A stretch of 64,000 bases of DNA from Halomarina pelagica (GCF_024228315.1 NZ_CP100459.1:1-64000); one strand, 5' to 3'. Positions 16,659 through 26,542 are shown, counted from the stretch's first letter. The notes: generated by a model not told the origin, from the sequence alone. Numbers and translations: made by a program.

Positions 16659-17196
16659 GGTAGATTACACCGGCCGACATCCGTATTGTTACGAATCACG
16701 TATCTAGGTACTGTCGTCCCGACAGTTATTCTCCCCTTTCGAGCAAATAGTTAGCGGCCCCAGTCACCGTTCGACTGCCGTCACCGTCACGCTATCGTGC
16801 CGCTTTATCGCTACCCTCTCCTCCGTGCCGCTTCGACGATAGACACCGTTTCGAGACCGTCCGTGAGAGGCGTCGCTCTCCGTCCTGCCCCTCCTCCACG
16901 ACTCACTGTTCGTGATGACTCTCACTATGTAAGAAATCATAAATTAACGGCACGATTCGTGGTCGGTTTTTTGCACGTACGCGGTTCCGAGTACGTTAGG
17001 GAACCGTGAGGGATCGAACGGTATCGCCGGTATATGGTCTCTGGAGCCCGAAAAGACGGTTTAATGTGATCGTTATCGGACCAGTGCGGTTCCCTGACGT
17101 TCAACCGCACTCTGGTAATGGACTCAGACAGTCATGTATCTGTACTTATGTAAGACACACAACACTTATTAGCTCGAGACGGAAGCTACGAGATGC
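16659..17196. other. divergent promoter region
   Basis: It carries site 5 of the glycan promoter for the gene on the left and TTATTAG (17166-17172) 25 nt before the ATG of the beta-helix gene on the right. No small gene is visible. Confidence 0.6.
16685..16702 (-). promoter_or_regulatory. bipartite element site 5 (AlkP-like gene)
   Basis: On the minus strand TAC-N7-GTAACAAT ends 27 nt before the ATG at 16658. Confidence 0.6.
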
Positions 17197-19602
17197 ATGG
17201 CACACGATTCGGCACGCGACCCGGATAGTCATCCGGAAGCGTTGACGGACTCGACAGCGAACGACGAACGTAAATCCCTGCTTAACCGGCGGCAGTACCT
17301 GAAGCTCGGTGCCGCCACCGCGGCGACCGTCGCCGTCGGGAGCGCGACGGCGGGCGCGGCGACCGAGCGCCACGGCATCTCGTTCGACCGCGTGCTGAAC
17401 GCGGTCGACGACCTCGGCATGGATCCGAACGGCGGACGACCGATCGACGACGCGTTCTACGGGGCGATGGAGAATGGCACGCTCATCGAGTTCCCCGAGG
17501 GCACGTACGCGTTCGACGGCGACAAGCCGCAGAACGGCCTGCGGCGCTTCGGCGTCCGCGGTCTCGGCGACAGCAAGGGCGACGTGGTGTTCCGCACGTC
17601 CAACGGGCAGTCGGCGTTCTTCCTGTCGATGCGCGGCGGGAGCGACATCCTCCTCGAGAACGTCACGTTCGACCAGGGCACCGACTGGAACGGCGGCGAC
17701 ATCGGGAACCTTTTCGTCATCGAGGGCGGCCTCCAGGTCCACGACATCGAGGTCACGGGTTACAACTCCCGGAACGACGACCGTCCCTCGATCATGCCGA
17801 AGATGACCGACCCGAACGGCGAGGCGGTCATCGATGGCTTCGTCCAGACCGGCCCCTCGGTGTTCATCGGCCACGGCGCGAACGACGGCGCGGGCGGCGT
17901 CTACAGCGGCCACAAGGGGACGAACACGTTCAGGAATTGCCACATCGAGAACGCGGCGGGCGACGGCGGTCTCTACACGGGGAAGCACGAGGGTTCGACG
18001 AACTTCGAGAACTGCTTCTTCAAGAACAACGACATGGCGATCATCCGCATGGGCGCGGGGTCCTACATCCGGGACTCGACGATCGTCGCCGACTTCGATA
18101 ACGCCCACCCGAAGAACCGCGGCGAACCCGGCGGCACGATCGGGATCTACTTCTCCAGCGCCCAGCACGGCAAGTCCGGCGGCGGCGTCTACAACTGCGA
18201 CGTCATCGTCAAGTCCATGTCCGGGGGGAGCCAGGGTGCGATCTCCATCAACTCCTCCGACGGCGACGTGACGATCAAGGACACGCGCATCCGCTGTGAC
18301 GTGGACATGCCCGCGATCCGGGCCTGGGAACCGGGGAGCCGCTTCCCGAACCAGCACGAGACGCCGGAGCGAGTGAACGTCACCATCGAGAACGTCTCGA
18401 TCACCGGGTCGGGGAGCCCCCGCCAGGGGGCCATCTGGCTCGACTCGCGGCCGGGTTCGGTCATCAAGAACTCGTGCGTCCACATGACCGGCGACACGGA
18501 CGGTATCGTCCTCGACGACTCCTCGAACAGCGAGATCGTCAACACCAACGTCAGCGTGCCCGGTCGGGCGACCGTCTTCAACGGGTCGCGGGTCGCGACG
18601 AGCGGCATCACGAGCAAGGCTTCCTGTCCCGCCCCGAACGCGACGTGGAACAAGAGCGGCGGCGGCAAACAGGGATCAACGGAGCCGTCAACGGGCGATC
18701 GGACGGCGACGGACGACGCGTCCGCCGACGGCAGCGCCGCGGCCTCGTCCGACGAGGCGGCGAACGAGACGGACTCGGCGGGCGAGGAGACGGAGACGGA
18801 GACGGAGGACGAGTCGCGACCGAAGCCGAAGGCGGAGGGGGGACACGTCCTCACCGTCCGCGGTACCGGTCAGCGCGCGGACTACGAGTTCAGCGTCTCG
18901 GGCTCGATCGAGGCTAACGACGCGGACGGAACGATCGACGAGGAGGAGAGCCTCACGAAGACCACGGCCACGGGCGCCGTCGCCGCGGACGGCTCCGACA
19001 GCTACCGATTCACCGGCGGCATCACGGACTTCGCGCTCGACGGCGACGCCGACGTCCTCCTCGACGGCGAGACGGTCGCCCCCGAGGAACTGCTCCCGAC
19101 GGACGTCATCGAGGTCGTCGGGAGCGACGACGCCACGGTCGCCTCCTACAGCTTCACCGTCGACGGGGCCATCGCCCCCGATCCGGACGGGACGGTCGAC
19201 AGCGAGGACAACATCTCCGGCGGGAGCGCCGAGGGTGCCGTCTCCGGCGGCGTCGACCGGTACCGCTTCTCGGGGACCGTGACGAGCCTCGACATCGAGG
19301 GCGACGCGACGGTCCGCGTCAACGGGACCGAGGTCACCCCCGACCAGTTCGGCGACGACCCCCTGCCCAACCTCGTGGTCGTCACGGGCGACGGCGAGAA
19401 GAGTACCTACCGCTTCGAGACCGACGGGACGGTCCAGAAGTACGCCGACGTGGGAACGGTCGACCCCGACGACAGCGTCGAGGGCGGCGCGGTCTCCGGG
19501 ACCGTCTCCGACGGGTCCGACGCCTACCGCTTCTCGGGCGACCTGACGAGTTTCTACGTCGACGGCACGGCGAACGTCACCTTCGGCGAGCGCGCCGACT
19601 GA
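17197..19602 (+). CDS. Tat-exported right-handed beta-helix protein with three C-terminal repeats
   Basis: The 801-aa protein starts with a Tat signal (LNRRQYLKLGAATAATVAVG, about residues 29-48). A right-handed beta-helix follows (about 60-485), with repeated N/D-rich rungs such as NVTIENVSITGSG and SVIKNSC. An acidic Ser/Thr/Glu linker (about 490-545) leads to three tandem domains of about 85 residues, each ending in a YRFSG-x-(T/I)TSF/LxxxG motif. No membrane anchor is seen, so it is probably secreted or bound through the repeats. The beta-helix is of the pectate-lyase-like or tailspike type and may cut or bind polysaccharide. A leaderless promoter (TTATTAG, 17166) precedes it. Confidence 0.87.
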   Translation: MAHDSARDPDSHPEALTDSTANDERKSLLNRRQYLKLGAATAATVAVGSATAGAATERHGISFDRVLNAVDDLGMDPNGGRPIDDAFYGAMENGTLIEFPEGTYAFDGDKPQNGLRRFGVRGLGDSKGDVVFRTSNGQSAFFLSMRGGSDILLENVTFDQGTDWNGGDIGNLFVIEGGLQVHDIEVTGYNSRNDDRPSIMPKMTDPNGEAVIDGFVQTGPSVFIGHGANDGAGGVYSGHKGTNTFRNCHIENAAGDGGLYTGKHEGSTNFENCFFKNNDMAIIRMGAGSYIRDSTIVADFDNAHPKNRGEPGGTIGIYFSSAQHGKSGGGVYNCDVIVKSMSGGSQGAISINSSDGDVTIKDTRIRCDVDMPAIRAWEPGSRFPNQHETPERVNVTIENVSITGSGSPRQGAIWLDSRPGSVIKNSCVHMTGDTDGIVLDDSSNSEIVNTNVSVPGRATVFNGSRVATSGITSKASCPAPNATWNKSGGGKQGSTEPSTGDRTATDDASADGSAAASSDEAANETDSAGEETETETEDESRPKPKAEGGHVLTVRGTGQRADYEFSVSGSIEANDADGTIDEEESLTKTTATGAVAADGSDSYRFTGGITDFALDGDADVLLDGETVAPEELLPTDVIEVVGSDDATVASYSFTVDGAIAPDPDGTVDSEDNISGGSAEGAVSGGVDRYRFSGTVTSLDIEGDATVRVNGTEVTPDQFGDDPLPNLVVVTGDGEKSTYRFETDGTVQKYADVGTVDPDDSVEGGAVSGTVSDGSDAYRFSGDLTSFYVDGTANVTFGERAD

Positions 19603-20165
19603 CCCCCTCGAACCGTACTCCGACCGCACCCGATCCGATTTTTTGCGGCGTTTCACCCGAACGACGCGCGATACTGTCGACACCGTCGGTACCGTCCTTG
19701 AGTAATGTCCTGATTTCGTCGTCCGCCGACGCTGTCGGCCGACACCGCGGTCCCGCGCTCCGACTCGCGGAACGTGTCTCTGACGTTGCCTCCGGGGCTC
19801 TCTCGAACCGAATTCTCGTCGCTTCGTCCCCGCTACCGCCGGTTACGATCCGCATAACGCGCGTCGGGTCTCGGGTAGCGACCCCTGCGGACGCTCCCCC
19901 CTGCGCGCACGTCTCCGGCTACGTTTCGAACCGTTTCGATGACATAGATCGGTGGATATACGGCTTCTACCTCGAGAATACGGCGAATTCGCTGGCCGAC
20001 AGGCGACTCATAACAAAGGGCCTGGCTGTCCGTTTTCCGATAGCGACTCAGTATGATGGCATCAGGAGGCTGTATCGCGCAGCGTGGTTTCGCTGGCGTG
20101 ACTCGATCTGCAGGAGGGGTAGTACCGGCCGCGGCTGAGCGATCCGCGGCGGAGGGACAGCGTTG
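19603..20165. other. intergenic with leader ORF for nucleotide-sugar dehydrogenase
   Basis: The first 390 bp hold no clear gene. Site 6 (20000-20017) and a leader ORF (20053-20166) occupy the right end. Confidence 0.55.
20000..20017 (+). promoter_or_regulatory. bipartite element site 6 (nucleotide-sugar dehydrogenase)
   Basis: CAG-N7-ATAACAAA ends 36 nt before the leader ATG at 20053. Confidence 0.55.
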
Positions 20166-20166
20166 A
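20053..20166 (+). CDS. 37-aa leader ORF coupled to nucleotide-sugar dehydrogenase
   Basis: The frame starts MMASGGCIAQRG, and its TGA shares a base with the ATG of the dehydrogenase (TGATG, 20164-20168). A ribosome site GGAGGG lies about 10 nt before that ATG. The frame may be a real small protein or only a coupling device. Confidence 0.42.
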   Translation: MMASGGCIAQRGFAGVTRSAGGVVPAAAERSAAEGQR

Positions 20167-21464
20167 TGGCGACGGTCTGCGTCCACGGTCTCGGGTACGT
20201 CGGACTCCCGACCGCGGCGCTGCTGGCCCACAACGGCCACGAGGTCACCGGCTACGACGTCGACGAGGCGGTCATCGACCGGTTGACCCGCGGCGAGGTC
20301 CGGACCGGCGAGGCGGAACTCCGCGAGTACATCGCGGCCGTCATCGACGACGGCGCGCTCGTGCCCTCGAACGAGATCGAGCCGGCGTCGTATCACCTCA
20401 TCTGCGTCCCGACGCCGCTCGACGCCGAGGCCGAGCGGGCGGAACTCGCCTACGTGTCGAGCGCCGCCGAGGGCATCGCGGGCGTCCTCCGGGAGGGCGA
20501 CACAGTGATCCTCGAATCGACCGTCCCCCCGGGAACGACGGAGGGACCGCTCCGCGAGACGCTGGAGGAGGAGTCGGGCCTGCGCGCCGGCGAGGACTTC
20601 CACCTCGCGCACAGCCCCGAGACCGTCCTCCCCGGGAACATCCTCTACGAACTCCGCGCCAACGACCGCTTCGTCGGCGGCGTCGATCGCGACTCGACCG
20701 AGATCGCGGCCAGCCTCTACGAGCCGTGCATCGACGGGACGGTCCACCGCGCCCCCGACGCGAGCACCGCGGAGTTCGTGAAGCTCGTCCAGAACGCCTA
20801 CCGCGACACGAACATCGGCTTCGCGAACGAACTCGCCAGGGTCGCCCGCGACTACGGCATCGACACCCGCGAGGCGATCGAACTGGCGAACCGCCACGCC
20901 CGCGTCGACATCCTCCAGCCGGGACCGGGTGTCGGCGGCCACTGCCTGCCGGTCGATCCGCTGTTTCTCGCTCACGGCTCCGACGCCGTCGATCTCATCC
21001 GACACGCCCGCCGGGTGAACGACAGCATGGCGGGCTACGTCGTCGATCTCGTCTCCCACTACTTCGGCGGTCTGGACGGCAAGCGCCTCGCCGTCCTCGG
21101 CGTCGCCTACAAGGGCAACGTCGACGACACGCGCAACAGCCCCGGCCTCCGCGTCGCGCAGATGCTCCGGGCGGCCGAGCAGGAGCGCCCCGCCGTCGCC
21201 GACGGCGGCGAGCACCAGGGCGTCGAGACGCGCCTGCACGACCCGCACGTCTCCGACGACGACGGGTCGCTGGGACTCGTCTCGCTCGAGACGGCGCTCG
21301 ACGGCGCGGACGCGATCGTCGTCACGACCGACCACGACGAGTTCCGATCTCTCTCCCCGGCGAAGGCGGCCGAGCGGATGCGGGGTCGCCTGCTGGTCGA
21401 CACGAAGGGGCTACTCGACGAGAACGCGTGGCGCGACGCCGGCTTCGACGTACTCACGCTATGA
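20166..21464 (+). CDS. wecC: nucleotide-sugar dehydrogenase (UDP-ManNAc dehydrogenase type)
   Basis: The 432-aa enzyme oxidises a UDP-sugar C6 to a uronic acid with NAD in two steps. It has the Rossmann motif GLGYVG (8-13), LESTVPPGTTE (about 119-129) and the catalytic loop GPGVGGHCLPVDP with Cys260. GVGGHCxPVDP is the form seen in UDP-N-acetylmannosaminuronate dehydrogenases rather than UDP-glucose dehydrogenases (GFGGxCxPKD). It overlaps the DUF354 gene by ATGA. The sugar is likely a HexNAc, but the substrate is inferred from one motif. Confidence 0.9.
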   Translation: MATVCVHGLGYVGLPTAALLAHNGHEVTGYDVDEAVIDRLTRGEVRTGEAELREYIAAVIDDGALVPSNEIEPASYHLICVPTPLDAEAERAELAYVSSAAEGIAGVLREGDTVILESTVPPGTTEGPLRETLEEESGLRAGEDFHLAHSPETVLPGNILYELRANDRFVGGVDRDSTEIAASLYEPCIDGTVHRAPDASTAEFVKLVQNAYRDTNIGFANELARVARDYGIDTREAIELANRHARVDILQPGPGVGGHCLPVDPLFLAHGSDAVDLIRHARRVNDSMAGYVVDLVSHYFGGLDGKRLAVLGVAYKGNVDDTRNSPGLRVAQMLRAAEQERPAVADGGEHQGVETRLHDPHVSDDDGSLGLVSLETALDGADAIVVTTDHDEFRSLSPAKAAERMRGRLLVDTKGLLDENAWRDAGFDVLTL

Positions 21465-22525
21465 AAGCCCCCATGCGAAGCACTCTCGCCCAGCCGACGG
21501 TCTGGATCGACCTCGCCAGCCCGTCGCACCCGTTCTTCTTCAAGGCCATCGCGGACGGCCTCGACCTGCCGACGGTCGTGACGGCCCGCGAGAAGACCGA
21601 GACGGTACCGCTCGCTCGCGAGGCGGGGTTCGACTGCTCGGTCGTCGGCAAGGACTTCGACAACCAGCTCGCCCGCACGTTCGGCGTCCCGCTCCGGACC
21701 GTCCAGCTGTCGCTCAAGGCCCCGAAGGCGGACGTCTCGCTGTCGGCGCGCAACGCCATGTGCGTGCTCGCCTCGAAGGTCCACGGCATCCCCTCGATCC
21801 ACTACACCGACAACGACATCACCTACTATCAGGACGCGCCGCTCGTCGAGGAGGCGTTCAACTACTTCCGGGCGATGGCGACCCACCACGTCGTCCCGGC
21901 GGCCTTCCAGACGGCCGAACTCACCGACTACGGCGCGGCCCCCGAGACCGTCCACACGTACGACGGCTACAAGGAGGACGTCGCGATCGCCTACTTCGAG
22001 CCCGACGACGACTTCACCGACAGGCTCCCGTTCGAGGACTTCATCGTCGTCCGTCCGGAGGCGATGGGCGCGGCCTACATCGACATCGAGGAGTCGCTCG
22101 TCCCGGGCCTGCTCGAACGGGCGGTCGACGCCGGGTTCAACGTCGTCTACCTGCCCCGCCGCCCGCGCGACCGCCGGTACGCCGCCGAGTACCCCGACGA
22201 TCGGGTGTACGCTCCCGAGCGACCCCTCCAGGGCCTCCAGCTGGCGTGGCACGCCCAGTGCGTGCTCACCGGCTCGGGCACCATGGCCCGCGAGGCGGCC
22301 TCGATGGGCAAACCCGCGGTGTCGTTCTTCCCGCACACGATGCTCTCGGTCGACCAGCAACTGGTGAAGGAGGGGCGCGTGTTCCACTCGCGCGACGTCG
22401 GCGAGATCGTCGACTACCTCACCGGTCTCGACGGCGGCGACGTCGAACCGGACCTCGCCAGGGCGCGCGAGGTGCACGCCGAGGTCGTCGAGATCACCGA
22501 CTCGATCATCGAGGGGTGCACGTGA
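21461..22525 (+). CDS. DUF354 protein, GT-B-like
   Basis: The 354-aa protein opens with WIDLASPSHPFFFKAI, the DUF354 hallmark (WIDxxxPxHxxFFKxI), and has a later GSGTMAREAASMGKPAVSFFP segment that resembles the UDP-GlcNAc 2-epimerase/MurG donor site (about 268-288). It is a cytosolic GT-B-fold protein, perhaps a glycosyltransferase or epimerase. The ATGA overlap with the dehydrogenase makes a two-gene operon, so it may use or supply the same uronic-acid pathway. Confidence 0.85.
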   Translation: MKAPMRSTLAQPTVWIDLASPSHPFFFKAIADGLDLPTVVTAREKTETVPLAREAGFDCSVVGKDFDNQLARTFGVPLRTVQLSLKAPKADVSLSARNAMCVLASKVHGIPSIHYTDNDITYYQDAPLVEEAFNYFRAMATHHVVPAAFQTAELTDYGAAPETVHTYDGYKEDVAIAYFEPDDDFTDRLPFEDFIVVRPEAMGAAYIDIEESLVPGLLERAVDAGFNVVYLPRRPRDRRYAAEYPDDRVYAPERPLQGLQLAWHAQCVLTGSGTMAREAASMGKPAVSFFPHTMLSVDQQLVKEGRVFHSRDVGEIVDYLTGLDGGDVEPDLARAREVHAEVVEITDSIIEGCT

Positions 22526-22866
22526 CGGTGACACCGACCGGCGCGCGTCGGCCGCCGGCGGCCGCGATCGATCCCGGCCCCCCCCGGTAGAAGCCGAGCG
22601 CCGTCGCCACCGCCGCGAGTCGCGCGCGTGCTCGATCGGTCACACGATGCTGGAACGACCAGTCTGGGACACGGACGGTGTTTTATATATGTCAGTGTGG
22701 GATTAACGTATCGTCCCCGGTCGTCCATCGGCGACTCGGGACGGTACGTAGGATCTAGCTACGACGTCCGGTACCTCACTCTTCGACGACACTACCCCGT
22801 CGACGACAGTGGGAGGCCGCGGAAGCTACCTACTACTGAAGTGTTCGCGACCGCTCACGGAGGACG
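22526..22866. other. intergenic promoter region
   Basis: TTTTATATATG (22681-22691) is a strong TATA candidate but lies about 180 nt before the next gene. The start at 22867 has its own ribosome site GGAGGA (22859-22864). Confidence 0.5.
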
Positions 22867-24066
22867 ATGCAAACGCAGCGGCTCCAGCGGACCCCCTCTC
22901 ACGACATCGACCGCGAGCGGGTCCGCGACCGCCTCGACGACGCGCTCCGGTACGCCCGCGAGCGCGACTACGCGGGGTGGGATCCGTACGACGGCCTGAA
23001 CAGTCCCGTGCTCGAACCGGTCGCGCGCAACTGGTTCCTGCGCCTCGTCTGCATGCACGGCGTCCACAAGGCCCCGGTGAACCTCCGGCCGCTCCTTCGA
23101 ATTCCGAAGGAGCGCAACGCCAAGGGGATCGCGCTGTTCGCCACGGCGTCCCTCGACGCCTACGAGCGGACGGGCGACCGCGAGTACCTCGCGGAGGCGG
23201 AGGACCTCCTGACGTGGCTCCGGGAGAACCAGTCTGCCGAGTCCGCCCGGGCGGCGTGGGGGTACAACTTCGACTGGCAGAACTCGAACAAGTTCTTCCT
23301 CCCGGCGGAGTACCCCTCGATCGTCGCGAGCGTCTTCTGCGCGCAGGCGTTCGTCCGACACTACGAGGTCACGGGCGAGGAGTCCTCGCTGGCGGTCGCC
23401 GAGGACACCTGCCGGTTCATCAGGGAGGAGATCAACACCGTCGAGTGCGGCGAGCACGACGCCCTCGCCTACACCCCCTACGACGAGTACGTGGTCGTGA
23501 ACGCGAACGCCCTCGGCGCGAGCCTGCTGGCCGTCGTCGGCGACGCGACCGACGACGAGGCGTCCCTCGAGCGGGCCGACGAGATCGTCGACCTCGTGCT
23601 CGACGTGCAGGACGAGAAGGGCGCGTGGTACTACTCGGTGCCGTCGAACGGCTCGCACCTCTCGCACGACAACTTCCACACGGGGTTCGTCCTCGAGTCG
23701 CTCCACGACTACCTGGCGGTGCGTCCCGACGAGCGCGTCCGCGAGGCGTACGAGAAGGGCCTCGACTTCTACCGCCGCCGCCTCTTCGAGGACGACGGCG
23801 CGCCGAAGTTCGAACACGACTCCTCGTATCCCCGGGACGTCCACGCCTCCGCGCAGGCCATCCGCACGTTCGTGAAGGACGGCTCGGCGGCCAGCCTGGA
23901 CCGCGCGGCGCAGGTCCTCGAGTGGACGACCGACAACCTCTACGACGACGACGGGTACTTCTACCGGCGGCGGGGCCGGGTGCTGAGCGACACCACGCCG
24001 TACATGCGCTGGAACCAGGCGTGGATGTGCTACGCCCTCGGTTCGGTCCTCCGACACGTTCCCTAG
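22867..24066 (+). CDS. alpha/alpha-toroid protein (glycosidase or epimerase-like)
   Basis: The 399-aa soluble protein is built of repeated helical hairpins, as in six-hairpin glycosidases and N-acyl-glucosamine epimerases. Conserved segments shared with the paralogue at 24228 are RYARERDY-GWD-DG (about 21-36), RPLL..-KERNAKG (about 75-88), SHLSHDNFHTGF (about 263-274) and MRWNQAWMCYAL (about 380-391). Aromatic and acidic residues in these loops would line a central cavity. Homologues in databases sometimes carry unrelated labels such as ABC permease, but no membrane helix is present here. Substrate is unknown; a surface glycan unit is likely from context. Confidence 0.78.
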   Translation: MQTQRLQRTPSHDIDRERVRDRLDDALRYARERDYAGWDPYDGLNSPVLEPVARNWFLRLVCMHGVHKAPVNLRPLLRIPKERNAKGIALFATASLDAYERTGDREYLAEAEDLLTWLRENQSAESARAAWGYNFDWQNSNKFFLPAEYPSIVASVFCAQAFVRHYEVTGEESSLAVAEDTCRFIREEINTVECGEHDALAYTPYDEYVVVNANALGASLLAVVGDATDDEASLERADEIVDLVLDVQDEKGAWYYSVPSNGSHLSHDNFHTGFVLESLHDYLAVRPDERVREAYEKGLDFYRRRLFEDDGAPKFEHDSSYPRDVHASAQAIRTFVKDGSAASLDRAAQVLEWTTDNLYDDDGYFYRRRGRVLSDTTPYMRWNQAWMCYALGSVLRHVP

Positions 24067-24197
24067 TTCCGTAGTCGGATCGTCGGCACCGCTCCGCACC
24101 GCCCTCCGTGCCGTCTCGTCTTCGTGCCGCCCTCCGTGCCCCCGCTCCACGGCTCTCGTTTCGGCGTTCGACGGCGTAGTAGTAACCTAACTTAGTG

Positions 24198-24221
24198 CTC
24201 GGGTGTCGAATCGACACCGAG
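24198..24221 (+). promoter_or_regulatory. hairpin in leader of toroid gene 2
   Basis: CTCGGGTGTCGA and TCGACACCGAG pair over 11 bp with a single bulge, 6 bp before the ATG at 24228. It may act as an mRNA hairpin or an operator. Confidence 0.45.
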
Positions 24222-24227
24222 ACTGCG

Positions 24228-25454
24228 ATGACCAAAGGTAGACTTGACTCGACTGGGAACGATACCGGTCGCGTTTCGAGTACGAGACCGGCCGGGCGGG
24301 ATTTCCTGACGGGCCTACTCGAGGACACGCTCCGGTACGCTCGCGAACGCGACTACACTGGCTGGGATTACTTCGACGGGATGAGCAGCCGACTGCTCCG
24401 CGCCGCGCCCGTGGACAACAAGTGGCTCAACATCGCCGTACAGGAGGGCATCAAGCGCGCGCCGATCAACCTGCGCCCGCTGTTCCTCGTCGAGAAGCGC
24501 CGGAACTTCAAGGGGACGGCGCTGTTCTCGATGGCGAACGACACCGCCTACGACCTCACGGGCGACGACCTGTACCGCGCTGAGGCGCGTCAGCTCGCCG
24601 ACTGGCTCATCGAGAACGCGCCCGAAGGCTACAGCGGGTTCTGCGGGGGGCACACCCACGAGATGCAACTGCTCGACGAGCGCCGCGGGGCCTACGTCCC
24701 GAACGCCATCCCGACCTCCTACGCGGTGAAGGCGCTGCTCCGCGCCGCCGAATCGACCGGCGAGGAGCGCTACGCCGACGTCGCCCGCACGGCGACGAAC
24801 TTCGTCTACGACGAACTGGAGTACCGGGAACTCGAGGGCGGCGCGCGGATCAAGTACCAGCCCGAGTACACCGGCGAGTTCTACACGCTCAACTGCGGCG
24901 CGATCGCCGCCCGGATGCTCGTCGACCTCTACGAGTACTTCGGGGACGAGGAGCTACTCGAGCGCTCGACCAAACTGCTCGACTACCTCGCGACGAAACA
25001 ACAACCGATCGGTGGGTGGACCTACCGCGACCCGCCCTCCGCCTCGCACCTCTCGATGGACAACCACCACAACGGGTTCATCATCGAGGGGTTCCTGCGC
25101 TACCGCGAGGTGACGGGCGACGATCGCCACGAGGAGACCATCGAGCGCGCGCTCGAATTCTACCGGGACACGCTGTTCGAGCCGAACGGCGCGCCCAACT
25201 GGGACGAAGAGTCGCGGTTCCCGAAGGACATCCACGCCGCGACCCAGGGCATCATCGTCTTCTCGATGGCCGGCGACGGCGAGTTCGCCCGGCGCATCGT
25301 GGACTGGGTGCTCGGTACCCTCTACGCGGGCGACGGGCGGTTCTACTACCAGAAGCGCCGCTTCTACACCAAGCGGTTCACCCTGATGCGCTGGTGCGAG
25401 GCGTGGATGGCCTACGCGCTGGCGGAACACCTGCGCTACGCGGAGGGCGAGTGA
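24228..25454 (+). CDS. alpha/alpha-toroid protein, paralogue 2
   Basis: This 408-aa paralogue of 22867-24066 has the same signatures (LRYARERDYTGWDYFDG, INLRPLFLVEKRRNFKG, SHLSMDNHHNGF, MRWCEAWMAYAL). The start at ATG 24228 (MTKGRLDS) follows a leader hairpin. It is one base from the AlkP-like gene at 25456, so the two are co-transcribed. The first 20 residues are variable. A glycosidase or epimerase-type reaction is possible. Conservation of the HLSxDNxHxGF loop in both copies marks the likely active site. Confidence 0.78.
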   Translation: MTKGRLDSTGNDTGRVSSTRPAGRDFLTGLLEDTLRYARERDYTGWDYFDGMSSRLLRAAPVDNKWLNIAVQEGIKRAPINLRPLFLVEKRRNFKGTALFSMANDTAYDLTGDDLYRAEARQLADWLIENAPEGYSGFCGGHTHEMQLLDERRGAYVPNAIPTSYAVKALLRAAESTGEERYADVARTATNFVYDELEYRELEGGARIKYQPEYTGEFYTLNCGAIAARMLVDLYEYFGDEELLERSTKLLDYLATKQQPIGGWTYRDPPSASHLSMDNHHNGFIIEGFLRYREVTGDDRHEETIERALEFYRDTLFEPNGAPNWDEESRFPKDIHAATQGIIVFSMAGDGEFARRIVDWVLGTLYAGDGRFYYQKRRFYTKRFTLMRWCEAWMAYALAEHLRYAEGE

Positions 25455-25455
25455 C

Positions 25456-26430
25456 GTGGACCTGGAGGTGTACCTCAACAGCGTCCGAAAGAACTGGACC
25501 GACGCCAACTGGTGGCGTCGCGTCGTCGGGCAGTTCGTGGTCGAGAAGACGCTCGTGAAGCCGTACTTCGAGTACGTCGCCGGCGACGACGGGATCGACG
25601 TCATGGCCGAGGACTGGGACAACCTGGTCATCCTCGACGCCTGCCGCTACGACATGTTCGCCGACCTCAACACGATCCAGGGGCGGCTCGAGTCGCGCCG
25701 GTCGCGCGGGTCGAACACCCCGGAGTTCCTCCGCGAGAACTTCGCCGGACGGCGACTGGAGGACACGGTCTACGTCACGGCCAACCCCCAGGTCGACGTT
25801 CGGCTCCCCGCCGATACGTTCCACGCGGTCGTCTCCGTCTGGCAGGACCACTGGGACGACGACCTCAACACGGTCCACCCCGAGGCGATGGCCGAGGAGA
25901 CGGTGAAGGCGGCCGAGCGCTACCCGGAGAAACGCCTCATCGCGCACTTCGTCCAGCCACACTACCCGTTCATCGGGCCGACCGGCCGCGACCTCATCGG
26001 GAAGCAGGCCGGCATGGAACTCTCGAAGCGACTGGCCGACGGCGCGGACGCCGAACAGGACTACGAACACGTCTGGGACATGCTCAAGCGCGGCGCGATC
26101 GATCGGGAGACCGTCTGGCGGGCCTACCGCGAGAACCTCGAGATCGCGCTCCCGCACGTCGAGACGCTGCTCGATCACCTCCCGGGCACCACCGTCGTCA
26201 CGTCGGACCACGGCAACCTGCTCGGCGAGCGCCCCACCCCCTGTCCCGTCCCGATGCGGATGTACGGCCACCCCGAGGGCATCCATACCGAGCACCTCGT
26301 GAAGGTGCCCTGGCTCGTGGTCGAGGGGGAGACACGGAAGACGATCGTCGCCGAGGCCGGCGTCGAGTCCGACCGGGCGGCGACCGCCGAGGAGACCCAG
26401 AAGCGACTCGAGGATCTGGGCTACCTGTAG
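25456..26430 (+). CDS. AlkP-superfamily (sulfatase-like) protein, paralogue 2
   Basis: The 324-aa protein starts at GTG 25456, one base after the toroid gene. It shares with 15753-16658 the core DNLVILDACRYDMF (about 55-68), HFVQPHYPFIGPTGR, TVVTSDHGNLLGER (about 246-259) and GHPEGIH. The metal-binding Asp/His pair is intact. No signal peptide is present. Pairing with a toroid gene suggests a two-step handling of a phosphorylated or sulfated glycan precursor; this is inference. Confidence 0.82.
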   Translation: MDLEVYLNSVRKNWTDANWWRRVVGQFVVEKTLVKPYFEYVAGDDGIDVMAEDWDNLVILDACRYDMFADLNTIQGRLESRRSRGSNTPEFLRENFAGRRLEDTVYVTANPQVDVRLPADTFHAVVSVWQDHWDDDLNTVHPEAMAEETVKAAERYPEKRLIAHFVQPHYPFIGPTGRDLIGKQAGMELSKRLADGADAEQDYEHVWDMLKRGAIDRETVWRAYRENLEIALPHVETLLDHLPGTTVVTSDHGNLLGERPTPCPVPMRMYGHPEGIHTEHLVKVPWLVVEGETRKTIVAEAGVESDRAATAEETQKRLEDLGYL

Positions 26431-26542
26431 CGTCGGGTCCCGCGGGGGAGGTAAACGCTCACGTCCACTATGTACGGGTGTTTGCCTTACACCCTAACGT
26501 TTATCCTCGTCTCCGCTCTATCGGCGTACGGGTGCGAGTACG

